64,000 bases of DNA from Herbaspirillum sp. ASV7 (lineage in GTDB: Bacteria > Pseudomonadota > Gammaproteobacteria > Burkholderiales > Burkholderiaceae_D): assembly GCF_016429215.1 (NCBI RefSeq), contig NZ_JAELUH010000006.1:62001-126000 (forward strand), written 5' to 3'. Under the pieces are notes generated by a model that saw only the letters and a list, made by a program, of their open reading frames with translations, had not been told where the DNA came from and did not search any database. The stretch's first letter is position 1, and every line of letters begins with the position of its first letter. This document shows, one piece after another, positions 36,938 through 47,700 of this stretch. The position numbers and the translations under genes are program-made.

Positions 36938-39775
36938 TCAAGCAGGCAGGACGCTTACGTGGAACACGTTGTAATGCAGACGGCTGGCGTCATTGAGCAC
37001 GGAGGCGGCGTTTTGCTGATACGCCCCTGCCGTGCCGTGATCGCCGCCGTCGTGGGCCCATATCTGATGCGACCCGGCAGCCATCCCGGGGCTTGCGCTC
37101 CAGAAGTCGCTGCCCTTGGCGCCCGTGGCCGAGCCCCACGTCGAGGGCGAGGACATCAACTTCGCCCACATCGGGTCGTCGGCCGCCAGCAGGCTGGCGC
37201 GGGCGCGACCACCCTCGACGCCGAAACTCATGCCGCCCTTGGCATCCAGGCTGCTGAGGTAGGGCGTGGCGTCGGCACTGGTGATCTTGCCGTCGCCGTT
37301 GACATCGAGGATGTAGATGTCGCTGCCGGGCGCCCGCGACATCAGGGCAGCCTGGTCAGACCCCTTCGTGAGCCCGACAAAGCTCAGGTGGCCGACGTCG
37401 TACTGCAGCGACCAGGTGACGATGGGAGGCACCGAGGTTTCCACCATGGCTTGCTGACCTAGTCCATCGGTGTAGACCGCGCGGGCAAAGATCTGCTCCT
37501 GGGCCAGGTCCGAGGAGACCACCAGTTGGCTGCCATCGGCACCCCGGTAGTGATCGGGGCTGATCATGGTCTTGACGCGATTGCCAGACAACGCATACCA
37601 CTCGACATGCATCGAGCCGGCCTGGATGCCATGGATGTCGCTGACATAGCCCAGGTTTGCGGTGAGCACGGCACCGACGATGGGATCGCCATCGATGAGG
37701 ACATCGCCCTGACCTTCGCGTTGTGCTGCCCGGGAGGTCGTGGTCAATCCCTGGTAGGCGCTTTCCGCATTGCCGGCGCCATCCTGGAAGATGGCCTTGA
37801 CCGAGACCGCGCTATCGAGATCGAACCCGCTGAGGCGATAGCTCTGCTCATGTCCGACCTCCATTTGGCCGACGGACCAGACGTAGCGGACCGGCGAGGC
37901 CACGCCATCGGCATCGGCGACCTGCGCCGTGAGCACGTCACCAGCGTGGAAGACCCCGTGATCGCCACCGACGATGCTCACGCTGGCGGCATGGTTGCTG
38001 GCCTTCACCGGCAGGGCTGCGGTGGAAAAATCCTCGTCCACGGCATGGCCGTCGCGATAGGACACCTGCACCGAGAGCGTCTGCCCGGTCAGGCTGCCAT
38101 CCTCGGGAAGGTCGAAGCTTTTACCGGTTGCGCCGGCAATGGCGCCATTCTTGCTGGCCACCCACTGATAATGGATCGCCTGCGCATCGACGCCGTCGGC
38201 ATCCTGAACCTTGACCGTCAGGTGATCGCCCGGGCGCAAGCTGCCATCCCGCGAGGCGTGCCCATCGACCAGAATGGTGGCCACCCCCGGATGGTTGCTG
38301 CGCGTGACGGCCTGCGGCGAGACCCAGCTGACGTCCTCGGCCACGTTGAAGCGATCCACATAGACAGCCTGCACACTGAGGTGCTGCCCCACGTCCTCGG
38401 CGCGCACCGTATAGGTATCACCGCCGCTGGTGCCGGACTTGAGCAGCTTGCCGTGCTCGTCGGTCCAGCGCCAGGTGTAGGCCACCGCCCTGCCCGGATC
38501 CACGCCGTCGAAGTCGATGACACTGGCACTGAGCACGTCGCCTGCCTGTACCGCACCATCACGGCCGCTGCCGCCGGCGATCTGGAGGACGCCCTTGTGC
38601 TCCAGGTCCAGCGAGAGGGTGCGACTGCCCCAGCCGACATTGCCGGCCACATCGGTGTAGCTGGCGTCCTTGACCTGAAAGCTGACGGTACCGGCATAGA
38701 CACTGCTGGCCTTGAAACTGCCGACGTAGACCAAGCCGTCACTGTCCAGGGCCCGCACATTGCTCAAGGTGCCGCCGGTGACGATGACGTTGTGCTCGTC
38801 GAACTTCGCCGGCGCCTTGTTGAAGGTAAAGCTCATGTTGAACGGCTGCTCGACATTGGGATGCGCGTCGCGGCCAGGTGCGGTGATGTCTACCCAGGGT
38901 TGGCCGTGATCCCAGTTCATGCCGGCAAAGGACTTGCCTGAGGCCTGCTTGACCGCCACCAGCGGACCGCCGATACCGTCCACCGTCTGACGGGCCTGGA
39001 AGTTGACAAAGCGGTCGTTGAACCTGCCGGTGTCGATACTGACGACGCCATGCTCATCGGGCTTGCCCGAGCCGATCAGGAATGCACGCATGCCACCGAA
39101 GATCAGGGCATCTGCATAGATTTCGACCACGGCCCCCGCCTTCGCTCCCGTGACCGTGAAGCTCATGGTCTTGGCAGCAGTGGGCGCGGGGCCGCCTGCG
39201 GCGTCGGTGGTCACCGACAGCTGCGCGACCGCTGACGGCAGGACCGAAACGGGCCCGAGCTTGCTGACACCGGAGGGCAACAACGTATCGGCAGCGGCGC
39301 CGCCGGACGCCGGCGTCGCTTGGCCCCCGACCACCACTGGCTTGGAAGCGACGACGGCCGGCTCCAGCGTGACTGCCGGTATGACCGGCGCGACCACGGC
39401 AACGGGCTTGCCAGTGGCCGGCGGCACGAATTCCACCTGCGGCTGCGATGGCGGCGATGGCTGCGCCACGGGTGGCTTGGCCGCCACGACCGGATCGGCA
39501 GGCCTGACCGGATTGACGACCGGCGCTGCCATGAGCGGTGTCGGCGCGGCGGCGACGACCGCCTTGGGCAACGGCTCGACCACAACGGGCGTGGCCGCGG
39601 CATTGGGCTTGACGACCACGGCATCGCCCTCTGACGCAGACGACACCACCTTCGCAGGATGCGGGAACGCCGCAGACGGCAATTTCTCCTGGGCCTGCAA
39701 TTCACTGAATTGGCGTAAAAAGGCACTCCTCAGCCATTGGCTGAATTGCCCTATCTTCGAGAACTGAGAGTTCAT
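36938..39775 (-). CDS. Second type I-secreted adhesin, 945 aa
   Basis: The ATG at 39775 follows GAGGGAAT. There is no signal peptide or membrane segment. Residues about 30-190 are a Pro/Val/Ala-rich linker. The middle has Ig-like domains: one with FTFNKAPAKFDEHNVIVTGG (the bacterial Ig type also found in the large split adhesin) and several of the DADGV...YQW..........GATGKSF type. Near 820-838 a calcium loop, ILDVNGDGKITSADA, is followed by the C-terminal region ending ASRLHYNVFHVSVLPA. This whole C-terminal region matches the end of the split adhesin upstream, so the two are paralogues with a shared secretion signal. The protein lacks the membrane/poly-Gly segment, so it may be released rather than retained. 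Confidence 0.88.
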   Translation of the reverse strand: MNSQFSKIGQFSQWLRSAFLRQFSELQAQEKLPSAAFPHPAKVVSSASEGDAVVVKPNAAATPVVVEPLPKAVVAAAPTPLMAAPVVNPVRPADPVVAAKPPVAQPSPPSQPQVEFVPPATGKPVAVVAPVIPAVTLEPAVVASKPVVVGGQATPASGGAAADTLLPSGVSKLGPVSVLPSAVAQLSVTTDAAGGPAPTAAKTMSFTVTGAKAGAVVEIYADALIFGGMRAFLIGSGKPDEHGVVSIDTGRFNDRFVNFQARQTVDGIGGPLVAVKQASGKSFAGMNWDHGQPWVDITAPGRDAHPNVEQPFNMSFTFNKAPAKFDEHNVIVTGGTLSNVRALDSDGLVYVGSFKASSVYAGTVSFQVKDASYTDVAGNVGWGSRTLSLDLEHKGVLQIAGGSGRDGAVQAGDVLSASVIDFDGVDPGRAVAYTWRWTDEHGKLLKSGTSGGDTYTVRAEDVGQHLSVQAVYVDRFNVAEDVSWVSPQAVTRSNHPGVATILVDGHASRDGSLRPGDHLTVKVQDADGVDAQAIHYQWVASKNGAIAGATGKSFDLPEDGSLTGQTLSVQVSYRDGHAVDEDFSTAALPVKASNHAASVSIVGGDHGVFHAGDVLTAQVADADGVASPVRYVWSVGQMEVGHEQSYRLSGFDLDSAVSVKAIFQDGAGNAESAYQGLTTTSRAAQREGQGDVLIDGDPIVGAVLTANLGYVSDIHGIQAGSMHVEWYALSGNRVKTMISPDHYRGADGSQLVVSSDLAQEQIFARAVYTDGLGQQAMVETSVPPIVTWSLQYDVGHLSFVGLTKGSDQAALMSRAPGSDIYILDVNGDGKITSADATPYLSSLDAKGGMSFGVEGGRARASLLAADDPMWAKLMSSPSTWGSATGAKGSDFWSASPGMAAGSHQIWAHDGGDHGTAGAYQQNAASVLNDASRLHYNVFHVSVLPA

Positions 39776-39952
39776 GTTGTATTCCCTCTTGTTATTGGCG
39801 AATCAATGAGACGTATCCCGAGGATGATCCGGTGCGCATCCGTCCCACCCGTCGGAACACGCTGTCTATTGCCGGCGACCGCCCTCCTTTCCATGCCGGC
39901 ATGTGGATGAATCCTTGACTCTGTGGATGTTGTTCTTGTGTGGATGGGGTTC
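39776..39952 (-). other. Spacer with a palindrome and TGTGGATG repeats
   Basis: This 177-base gap lies between two adhesin genes. CATGCCGGCATG at 39892-39903 is a perfect 12-bp palindrome. TGTGGATG recurs at 39902, 39922 and 39939, and a variant TGTGGGTATG starts at 39956, giving a spacing of 17-20 bases. The ribosome site of the 945-aa adhesin is at its left end. No coding sequence. Confidence 0.5.
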
Positions 39953-42900
39953 TTATGTGGGTATGACGCTCAGATGGAAAATGTTGTAATGCAAACGCCC
40001 CAGATCCGCTGTATAGGAGTTGTCTGCCTTGGAGTAAGGACCACTGGCATCGGTGGTGAAGACCATGTGGCTGTTGGCGGTTGTGCCCGGGGTGCTGGTC
40101 CAGAAATCGCCGGCCAGCGTGGTGGTGGTGCCGACCACCGAGCCTGCCTTGCCGGTGGCGGTGCCGTTACTGGCCAGTGGTGAGATGCCATTCTTGCCAG
40201 GATCGTTGCGCAATACTTCCCAGGCTGGATCGTCCCGACCAAGCAGGACGGCCGCGCCTCTGCCGACGTTCGTAGAGACATAGAGTGTCTTGCCACCGTC
40301 CATCCGGCCGATGTAGGTCGTGGCATCCGCCTGGGTGATCTGGCCATCGCCGTTGACATCGAGGATGAAGAGATCGCTGTCGCCGGCCTTGGTAGTACCT
40401 GCCAGACGAAGCAACTGCGCCGATGGGGACCGTGCCTGGGTAGCATCAGCGGTAGTAAATCCCAGTGACTCGTGGACCGGATCGAGCTTGTAGCTGGCTT
40501 CCCAGCTTCCCAACATCAGCGAGGTCGAGCGAACCGCCTCCGGACTTCCGCCGTTGTCCTTGAATTGGAGCTCCGCCACGATGTCAGCACCCAGCAGGTC
40601 CGAGGTGATCTGGAGCTGACTCTTGTTGGGCTGGCCTTTGACGAGGTGATCTTCGTTGATGGGCGTGAGGGTATTGCTGCTATCGCGCGTGTACCACTTG
40701 TAGGTCGGGACGTCAGGGCCGGTGGTCGGAATGCCGTCCTCATCGGTCACTGTACTGACAGCCGCCAGGAAGCTACCAATCTTTCCGGCACCATTGAACG
40801 TTATCTCGCCCTCCGCCCTGCGATTACCATTGGCCGACACCGAGATGGCCGATGCCCCCCTGCTTTCTGCATACCCATGCAGATCGGTATAGACCGCCTT
40901 GACCGAGAGCGACTGTCCCTTATCCGTCGCCATGATGGTGTATGTCTGACCGTTGGCGCTGGCGATCAGCGCATCACCTCTGAACCACTGATAGGTGATT
41001 CCGGTGGCCGGCACGCCGTCGCCATCGGCGATCATCGCCTTGATCACCTGCCCCTCTCGGAACTCAGGGACAGATATATCAGCATCGGCATGCACGATGG
41101 TGACCGTGCCCAGCTGGTTGCTAGCCTTCACCTGCATACCCGCACTGACGGGATGATCCGCATTGCCATGGTCATCGACGTAGCTGGCAGTGGCCGTGAT
41201 GGTATGCGTGATGTCACTGTCCAGCACCGTATAGGTCTTGCTGGTCGCGCCGGCGATAGCTACTCCGTCGCGGTTCCACTGATAGCTGATCACCTGCCCC
41301 ATGGTCAGGCCGTTGCCGTCTGTCGCCGTGGCCGTGAGGGTGTTGCCCGGATTGAGGATGCCCTGGTAGGCGCCATTGCCGATGATGCTCACCGCGCCCG
41401 GGTCGTTGGCGCCCAGGACGACAGCAGTGGTCTTGCCGACAGTAACAGGCTCGAATCTGATCGCCTCGAACATGTCCCTGTACGTGACCTCACCCCGGAT
41501 CACGCTTCCCACGTCAGTAGGGGTGACCACATAGCTCCTGCCAGACTGCCCGCCGATGACCACCGCGGGCGCTCCTGCGGTGCTGCGCGACCACACGTAG
41601 GTCAGCGTGGTAGCGGGATCGAGGGCATCTGCGTCCCTCAAGACGAGGGACAGGTTATCCCCCACCTTGGGCGCGGCGCCACTGCCTGTGCTGCCCTGGA
41701 TGTCGACACTGCCTGCGTGGTTCACCGCCAGGGTCAGCGCGGTGCTGCCCGCTCCGGGCGCACCGGCAAGGTTGGTATAGCTGCCCGGCTTGACCTGCAG
41801 GCTGACCGTGCGCTCGGGAAGCGACTGGTTGGCGGTGAAGGTGGCGGTGGCCTCGGTATGGTCGGAATTCCAGGTCAATGCGCCCAGCGTTCCACCGCTG
41901 ATGTCCACGTCAGTGGCGTCAAAAGCTGCGACCGGTCTGCTGAAGACGAATTTGACCGATACCGTTTTTCCCTCCGAGACGAAATTGTTCTCCGGGATGG
42001 CAGGACTGACGGTCACGGTCGGCACGCTATGGTCCCACGTGACGGCGCCAAGCGGGTTACCGCTACTGACGGCGACCACATCCTTGGCTGCCCCCACGAC
42101 ACCGTTCCAGGTCTGGATGGCCATGAACTCGCGATAGGCTCCCTCCAGGTTGGCAACGTTGAGGGTGAATTGGCCGGTGCCGTCCAATGTGGCATTGCCC
42201 AGGGTCACGACGCTGCCCTCTGGCCCCGTCGCCCGGATCTCGATGGTGGCGCCGACCTGACCGCCGACGGCTGTGAAGCTCATCTTCGTGCCGCTGCTGT
42301 TGCCAGCGACCTGCTCGGTGCTCACGCTGGTCAGCGGAGTGGCTGGCGCATTGCTGTTGATCTGGATCTGGAAGCGCCCGCTCGGATCACTGGTCGCCTT
42401 CACTGCGGGGCCGGTCGCCCCCGAGGGCGATTGCAGGGCCAGATAGATGTCGGTGTACTGACCATTGGACAAGGGTAGCTGGACGTCAACGTAGTGTCCG
42501 TTGATGTTGGCGGGCAGCCCTGTCAACGCGGGATTAGGGAAGGTGATGGCGTTGGCGCTGCCGATGATCGCCCTGCCCAGCACCAGCTCGCCACCGTCGT
42601 AACTACCGTTGCCGTTCTGATCGCGGAACAGCAGCGCCGTCTCGCCGTCCTTGCCTCCCGTGAAATCGAAGCGGGGCGTGGTGACGAAAGTGCGGAAGTC
42701 ACGCGCCAGCGAAGTACCGGTCCCGAGCGCCATCTCCGATTGCGTCTGGCGATCTTGCCGATCGTCGAAGATCGCTACGCCCGGCGCGGCCGCAGGCGCT
42801 ACCGTGTCGATGGTCAAGGTGCCAAGCTGCGCCGTACCGCCGAGCGCCAAAGTGAGGCTGGCGTTGCCGCCGCTGATCTGACGCACGGTGATGTCGCGGT

Positions 42901-44761
42901 AGATGCCATCGGGCTGGGGGGTGGCCAGGGTATAGGTTTCGGTGCTGGCACCCGTGGCGATGAAGTTGAAGCTCTTCTTGGCGCCATTGAGGATAGCACT
43001 GACCTCGACGTTGGCCCCCTGCTTGAGGCCGCTGAAGAGGAAGGTGGGCCGGTTCACGCTGGTGAGACCGTCGTTACTCGAGCTGCCCGTATCGCTGCCC
43101 GGCGCCAGCTCGAAGCGCGTGGGGGTAGCAGGGATGAGCGTATTGAGCACAATGTCCTTGAGGTCAGCCAGGTTATGGCCTGCGGCCGGCAGGGTGCTCG
43201 CCAGGCTGTTGCCTGCCAGGTCGACGGCGCTTGCGCCGGCGCCAATGGCAATGCTGGCGACATTCAAGTCAGCGGCGGCGTGGCTCGGGCCGGCAAGCAC
43301 CTTGTAGCTCCCCTTGAGCAAGGTGTCATCGGCGACATCGCGGGTAAGCGTGACCGGGTCGCCGTTGTTCAGCGTGATCGTCACTTGCGCCCCTGCTTGC
43401 AGCGCCTTGCTGGGGGTGGCACGGATATCGATGACTTCATCCACGTTATACGTGCCATTGCCCTGGGTGCTGGTGATCTCGATGATCCTGGGAATCTCAT
43501 TGTCGACCTTGAAGGACGGAGTGGCCGCCACTGCCGCGCTGATCACACTGCCATTTTCGCTGGCCGTGACGCGATTGCCGGCCACATCGGTCAAGTTAGC
43601 GTCACCCAGGGGCTTCAAGGCGTTCGCGGGGATGGTGATGTCGCCGCTGCGGTCCGTATCCACGATCCTGTAGGTGAAGAAGAGCGTCTTCTTGTCGAGC
43701 GACTGGCTGGTGTAGTCCGCGTTCCTGTCGTTGCCTGCGATCTTTAGCGTCAGTTTCAGGTTGGTGCCGGCAGGAACCGTTGCCAGCGCCTCGCTGAAGC
43801 TCACCGTCGCGGTCAGGACATCGCCGGTGTGGTACAGCCCACTGGGGCTGGCGCGGTCGGCTCCGCTGATGTGGATATCGCTCACCATCGGCCCCAGGGT
43901 ATCGACGATGACATTGCCATTGGGCGCAAAGGCATTGGCATTGTCGATCAGTGCGCTATTGCCCGAGACGTCGGTCAGGGTGGCCCCATTGAGCTTGAGG
44001 GCATGCGCAGGCACGCCGACACCGGCGCTGGCATTGTCGCCGGCGACAATGGTGTAGCTGAAGTTGAGGCTCTTGTTATCCGTCCCCATGCCTTGATAGC
44101 CGGCGGGGCGTGACTGACCGCCACCCAGGTCCAGTGTCAGCGTGGGTTGTGCGCCGCCGGAGAGCTTGACGACATCATCGAAGTGGACCACCGCCATCAG
44201 CTTGGCGCCCACCGTGTAGGCGTTGACGGCAGACACTGTACCTGCGGGAGAGGCTGCTCTGACCACCGCATCGACGATGCGCGGCGCGATGTTGTCCACC
44301 AGGTGCTGCGCACTGGACGCAACGGCGCCCAGCGTGACAGGACTGGCGACATTGCCGGCCAGATCCGTGATGGACGCACCAGCGGGCAGGACCAAGGCGT
44401 CGGCCGGGATGCCGATGCCGGCGGGGGCATTGTCTTCCCCCGTCAAGGTGTACTTGAAGTAGACGGCATTGCCATCGGCACGATCATATAGCGCCTGACG
44501 CATGGCGCCGCCGATAGCTAGCGTCAGGCTTGGCTGGCCGGCCACCTTGACCGCCTCGTCGAAGCTGAGCTTGGCGACCACCTCGTCACCGGCATGGTAA
44601 TACGTCTCGACACGGGGGTTGGTACCGAGCCGGTTGACAGCGTCGATCACTGCCGCTTGCGCGCTGGGGGCCTGGGCATCGATGTTGACGCGCCCCCCCC
44701 TCGTTGCTGAGATCGGGCTGACCTGGATTCCTATTGCCCAGCTTGTCCAGCACCGTTCCAC
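39953..44761 (-). CDS. C-terminal part of a frameshifted large adhesin
   Basis: This frame has no real start: it opens with a GTG inside the upstream fragment and becomes adhesin-like only after codon 23. It continues the protein encoded by 44586-49379 once one G is removed from the G8 tract at 44693-44700; the joined product would be about 3141 aa. Content in order: Ig-like domains with YHAGDEVVAKLSF-type strands, a domain with NNGDPVTL, Ig-like units of the YQWNRDGVAIAGATSKTY type, and a calcium loop LFILDVNGDGQITQADATTY near 1462. The end, LGRLHYNIFHLSVIPT, is shared with the 945-aa adhesin. Whether the split is real, phase-variable or a sequencing error cannot be told here. Confidence 0.8.
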   Translation of the reverse strand: MERCWTSWAIGIQVSPISATRGGRVNIDAQAPSAQAAVIDAVNRLGTNPRVETYYHAGDEVVAKLSFDEAVKVAGQPSLTLAIGGAMRQALYDRADGNAVYFKYTLTGEDNAPAGIGIPADALVLPAGASITDLAGNVASPVTLGAVASSAQHLVDNIAPRIVDAVVRAASPAGTVSAVNAYTVGAKLMAVVHFDDVVKLSGGAQPTLTLDLGGGQSRPAGYQGMGTDNKSLNFSYTIVAGDNASAGVGVPAHALKLNGATLTDVSGNSALIDNANAFAPNGNVIVDTLGPMVSDIHISGADRASPSGLYHTGDVLTATVSFSEALATVPAGTNLKLTLKIAGNDRNADYTSQSLDKKTLFFTYRIVDTDRSGDITIPANALKPLGDANLTDVAGNRVTASENGSVISAAVAATPSFKVDNEIPRIIEITSTQGNGTYNVDEVIDIRATPSKALQAGAQVTITLNNGDPVTLTRDVADDTLLKGSYKVLAGPSHAAADLNVASIAIGAGASAVDLAGNSLASTLPAAGHNLADLKDIVLNTLIPATPTRFELAPGSDTGSSSNDGLTSVNRPTFLFSGLKQGANVEVSAILNGAKKSFNFIATGASTETYTLATPQPDGIYRDITVRQISGGNASLTLALGGTAQLGTLTIDTVAPAAAPGVAIFDDRQDRQTQSEMALGTGTSLARDFRTFVTTPRFDFTGGKDGETALLFRDQNGNGSYDGGELVLGRAIIGSANAITFPNPALTGLPANINGHYVDVQLPLSNGQYTDIYLALQSPSGATGPAVKATSDPSGRFQIQINSNAPATPLTSVSTEQVAGNSSGTKMSFTAVGGQVGATIEIRATGPEGSVVTLGNATLDGTGQFTLNVANLEGAYREFMAIQTWNGVVGAAKDVVAVSSGNPLGAVTWDHSVPTVTVSPAIPENNFVSEGKTVSVKFVFSRPVAAFDATDVDISGGTLGALTWNSDHTEATATFTANQSLPERTVSLQVKPGSYTNLAGAPGAGSTALTLAVNHAGSVDIQGSTGSGAAPKVGDNLSLVLRDADALDPATTLTYVWSRSTAGAPAVVIGGQSGRSYVVTPTDVGSVIRGEVTYRDMFEAIRFEPVTVGKTTAVVLGANDPGAVSIIGNGAYQGILNPGNTLTATATDGNGLTMGQVISYQWNRDGVAIAGATSKTYTVLDSDITHTITATASYVDDHGNADHPVSAGMQVKASNQLGTVTIVHADADISVPEFREGQVIKAMIADGDGVPATGITYQWFRGDALIASANGQTYTIMATDKGQSLSVKAVYTDLHGYAESRGASAISVSANGNRRAEGEITFNGAGKIGSFLAAVSTVTDEDGIPTTGPDVPTYKWYTRDSSNTLTPINEDHLVKGQPNKSQLQITSDLLGADIVAELQFKDNGGSPEAVRSTSLMLGSWEASYKLDPVHESLGFTTADATQARSPSAQLLRLAGTTKAGDSDLFILDVNGDGQITQADATTYIGRMDGGKTLYVSTNVGRGAAVLLGRDDPAWEVLRNDPGKNGISPLASNGTATGKAGSVVGTTTTLAGDFWTSTPGTTANSHMVFTTDASGPYSKADNSYTADLGRLHYNIFHLSVIPT

Positions 44762-47700
44762 CGTCGATGACGAAACCGCGCAGGCCCAGCGTGATTGGAT
44801 TGTTATTGCCGCTCAAGGAACCGGGATTCACCGTGACCTTGTACTGGGTGCCGTCATTGCCGAAGGGCGTGACGTCGGTGACACGGACGTTGCTGCCGCC
44901 GCTGACGGTAAAATTCTCTGGCTTCAGCAGATTGCCCTGATCGATCTGATCGATCTTCTCGTTGAAGGTGACGATCCAGTCGAAACTCTTTTTGGGGAGG
45001 GGCGTCGACGCCTCCGGTGCCACGGCTTTTTTCACGCTGACCACCATCGGCCCCTGCGTATCGATGGCCTGCTCGGCCAGCACGCCGGTGCTGGCCATCG
45101 GGTTGCCGGCCTGGTCGGTCAAGCCCAGACCGGCCGCAGACAGGGACAGTTGCACCTTGCCGGCACCGCCACCGGCCACGCCGTCCTGCGGCTTGACCGT
45201 CACTACGTACTGGTTGGGCTTGTCGGATCCGGCCGCAACCACTGACTGCACCTCGCCATAGGTCGCCTGGAAATCGCCCACCAGGGGCTCGCGGTTCAGC
45301 GTCTCCGAGAACTTCACCGTGAAGCTGATCGGAAGATTGGTCGCGACCTTGGGTGTAGCACTGCCGGCCATGGCGCTCGGCGCCGTGCCATCGAGCGTGA
45401 AGGTGACGGGTACGCTGGCTTGGCTGCGGTTGGTCGCCTGATCGCGGGCGGTGGCCGTCACGCTGACCTGGCCATCGCCCAACTGATCGATCTCGGCCTG
45501 GGTCAGTGGTACTGGCACGCCCGCGTTACCCGCCGCTGCCTGGACCGACTTGGTCACGATCCTGCCGGCGCTGCCGGTGAAGCTAAGTTCGACCTGCGTG
45601 CCCGCTTCTGCAGCGACGGTGAGGGCTCCGCCCTGGGCCGTGACCTTGCTGGCTTTGCCTTGATGCGTAGCGATATCGGCGACCACTGCCAGCGTAGGAG
45701 GAGGAGGAGCGTAGGTATCGATCAATTGCGGCACCGACGGCGATGAAAAGTTCGTCGCTGCTAAGGAGTTGATCGGGCTGCCGGCAACGTCCTCCAGTTG
45801 GTCCGCGTTGACCAGGGAGGCCCTTGTCAAGCCACTTGAGGTATTGAGGTCGCTCGCGACTACCTTGTGCTTGAACGTCAGCGTCTTGGTCCCGAAACCG
45901 TCCACCAGTTCTACGTTCAGGGGAGTGGAATTGACGTTGATGTCACCGAGGTTCAATGAGAGCTTGCGCTGGGCGCCTTGCTTGAGGTAGACCTCGCGCT
46001 CGAAAGTCACCTGTCCGGTGATGTCATCACCGACGATATAAAAACCGCCACGCGCAGGCGTGCTGGTGATCGATACGACCGGTAAGGGCGTGCTTTGATC
46101 CTGCGCTGGCAGGACAGTGATCGTCAACGAACTGGGCGGGCTGGCATTGCCGGCCGCGTCGACCAGCGTGACGGTGAAGTTGTGCGGGCCTTTCGGCAAG
46201 GCTGTGGGAATGGCGAGGTCGGCGGCATTGCTGCCGGCACTGTTACTGATCAGCCATTTGCTCAGTACGACCTGATCGTTGTTGTCACGCACGACGGCCA
46301 TGGTACCGAGGTCACCGGTGACGTGTATCGCGGGTTTCACAATTGAAGTGATGTTGTCCGAACGGGTCTCTGCAGCACCGACACGCCCGGTATCGCTGTC
46401 GGCGGCGAGACCGACACTGGGTGCGGCCGGCGCGGCCAGATCCAGGTAGACATTGTTGACCGCGCCGCCGGACGCGCGCGGCTGTAGCGGGACCGGTTCG
46501 CCACTGGTATTGCCGGCCTGGTCGAGCACCTGGACGAAGAATTCGACCTTCATGGGGAACTTCAACGCAGCGTCATTGAATCTTTTAATTTCATCGTTAT
46601 AGTCGTCCTTCCCGAAACGGGCTTTGTAAGAACCATCGGGGTCTCGGATGATCTTCGTGCTGCCGACCCGCAGCTGCAAGATGGTGGTGCCGCTTTCTTT
46701 GTTGCTTGCCTTCGCCAGCAAAAACACGGTGTCACCGACATCATTCGGAGACACAGCTCCATTGTCAAACGTGACGGTGAAGTCTTGCTTCATATTGGTA
46801 GTAACCAGATCGAAAGCGGCGAAACCTGCCGCCCCCTTCGGCGTGGCATTCGGCTTTTCCCTGGCGGGAAAAGCGCCGCCGTCGACGCGGACATACCCCT
46901 CGCTGTCGAAGGTGGTGGAAGGTAAATTCGTGAAATTCAAGATCGGCGTGGCAGGCCGCGTGGTATCCACCTTGAAACCGGTATTGGCCAGTGCAGTTGT
47001 TACACCCAGGGCCTGTTGGATATTGTCGACCAGCGCATTACTGGCGTCCCGCCACGAGCCGCCATCATTGGTGTAGAGGAGGTTGCCGAACTGGTCGAAC
47101 AGCTTGGTTCCCGGCGCGAACTGCAAGGCATCGGCAGGAATGCGCAGCGCGCCGTCCAGTCCCTTGGTGGCTTCCTGGCTGTTGCTCAGGGTAGCCTGGA
47201 AGTTCCATATGCCGCCCCCCTTGATCATCTGGCCCTTGGAAGTCAGGTCCGCATTGGCAATCACCTCTCTCGATGCACCCGCTGCATCGGTGACCAGCAG
47301 CTTGAGGGTAGGGTCGGCCCCTTCCCATTGTATGCCCTTGGGCAGCACAAGCTTGACCCTGATCACGTTGCTACCAGAGGAGTTGGATTCGCCATTGATA
47401 GTGGTCGAGCCAGACATCGATCCCGACTGGGTGGAGATAGGAGTGGCATCCACGCTGAAATTGCTGCCCGCCCCCAGCAAGCCCACGACCGCACCGGTAG
47501 CGCGCATCTGGTAGCCGCCGATATTGCCCGCCGCAAAGTTGTAATGCTTCTGCCCGTCGACGCCGAAGAGATACACCTGCGGATTGCTGCTGGAGGGCTG
47601 TGCCTGGCCGTAGTAGGAATCATAGGTCGGCACCACTACGGTGAAGTTGCCTACGGAGTTATTCTCACTCGACATTCGGCTGGAATAGACCTGGTCTGCA

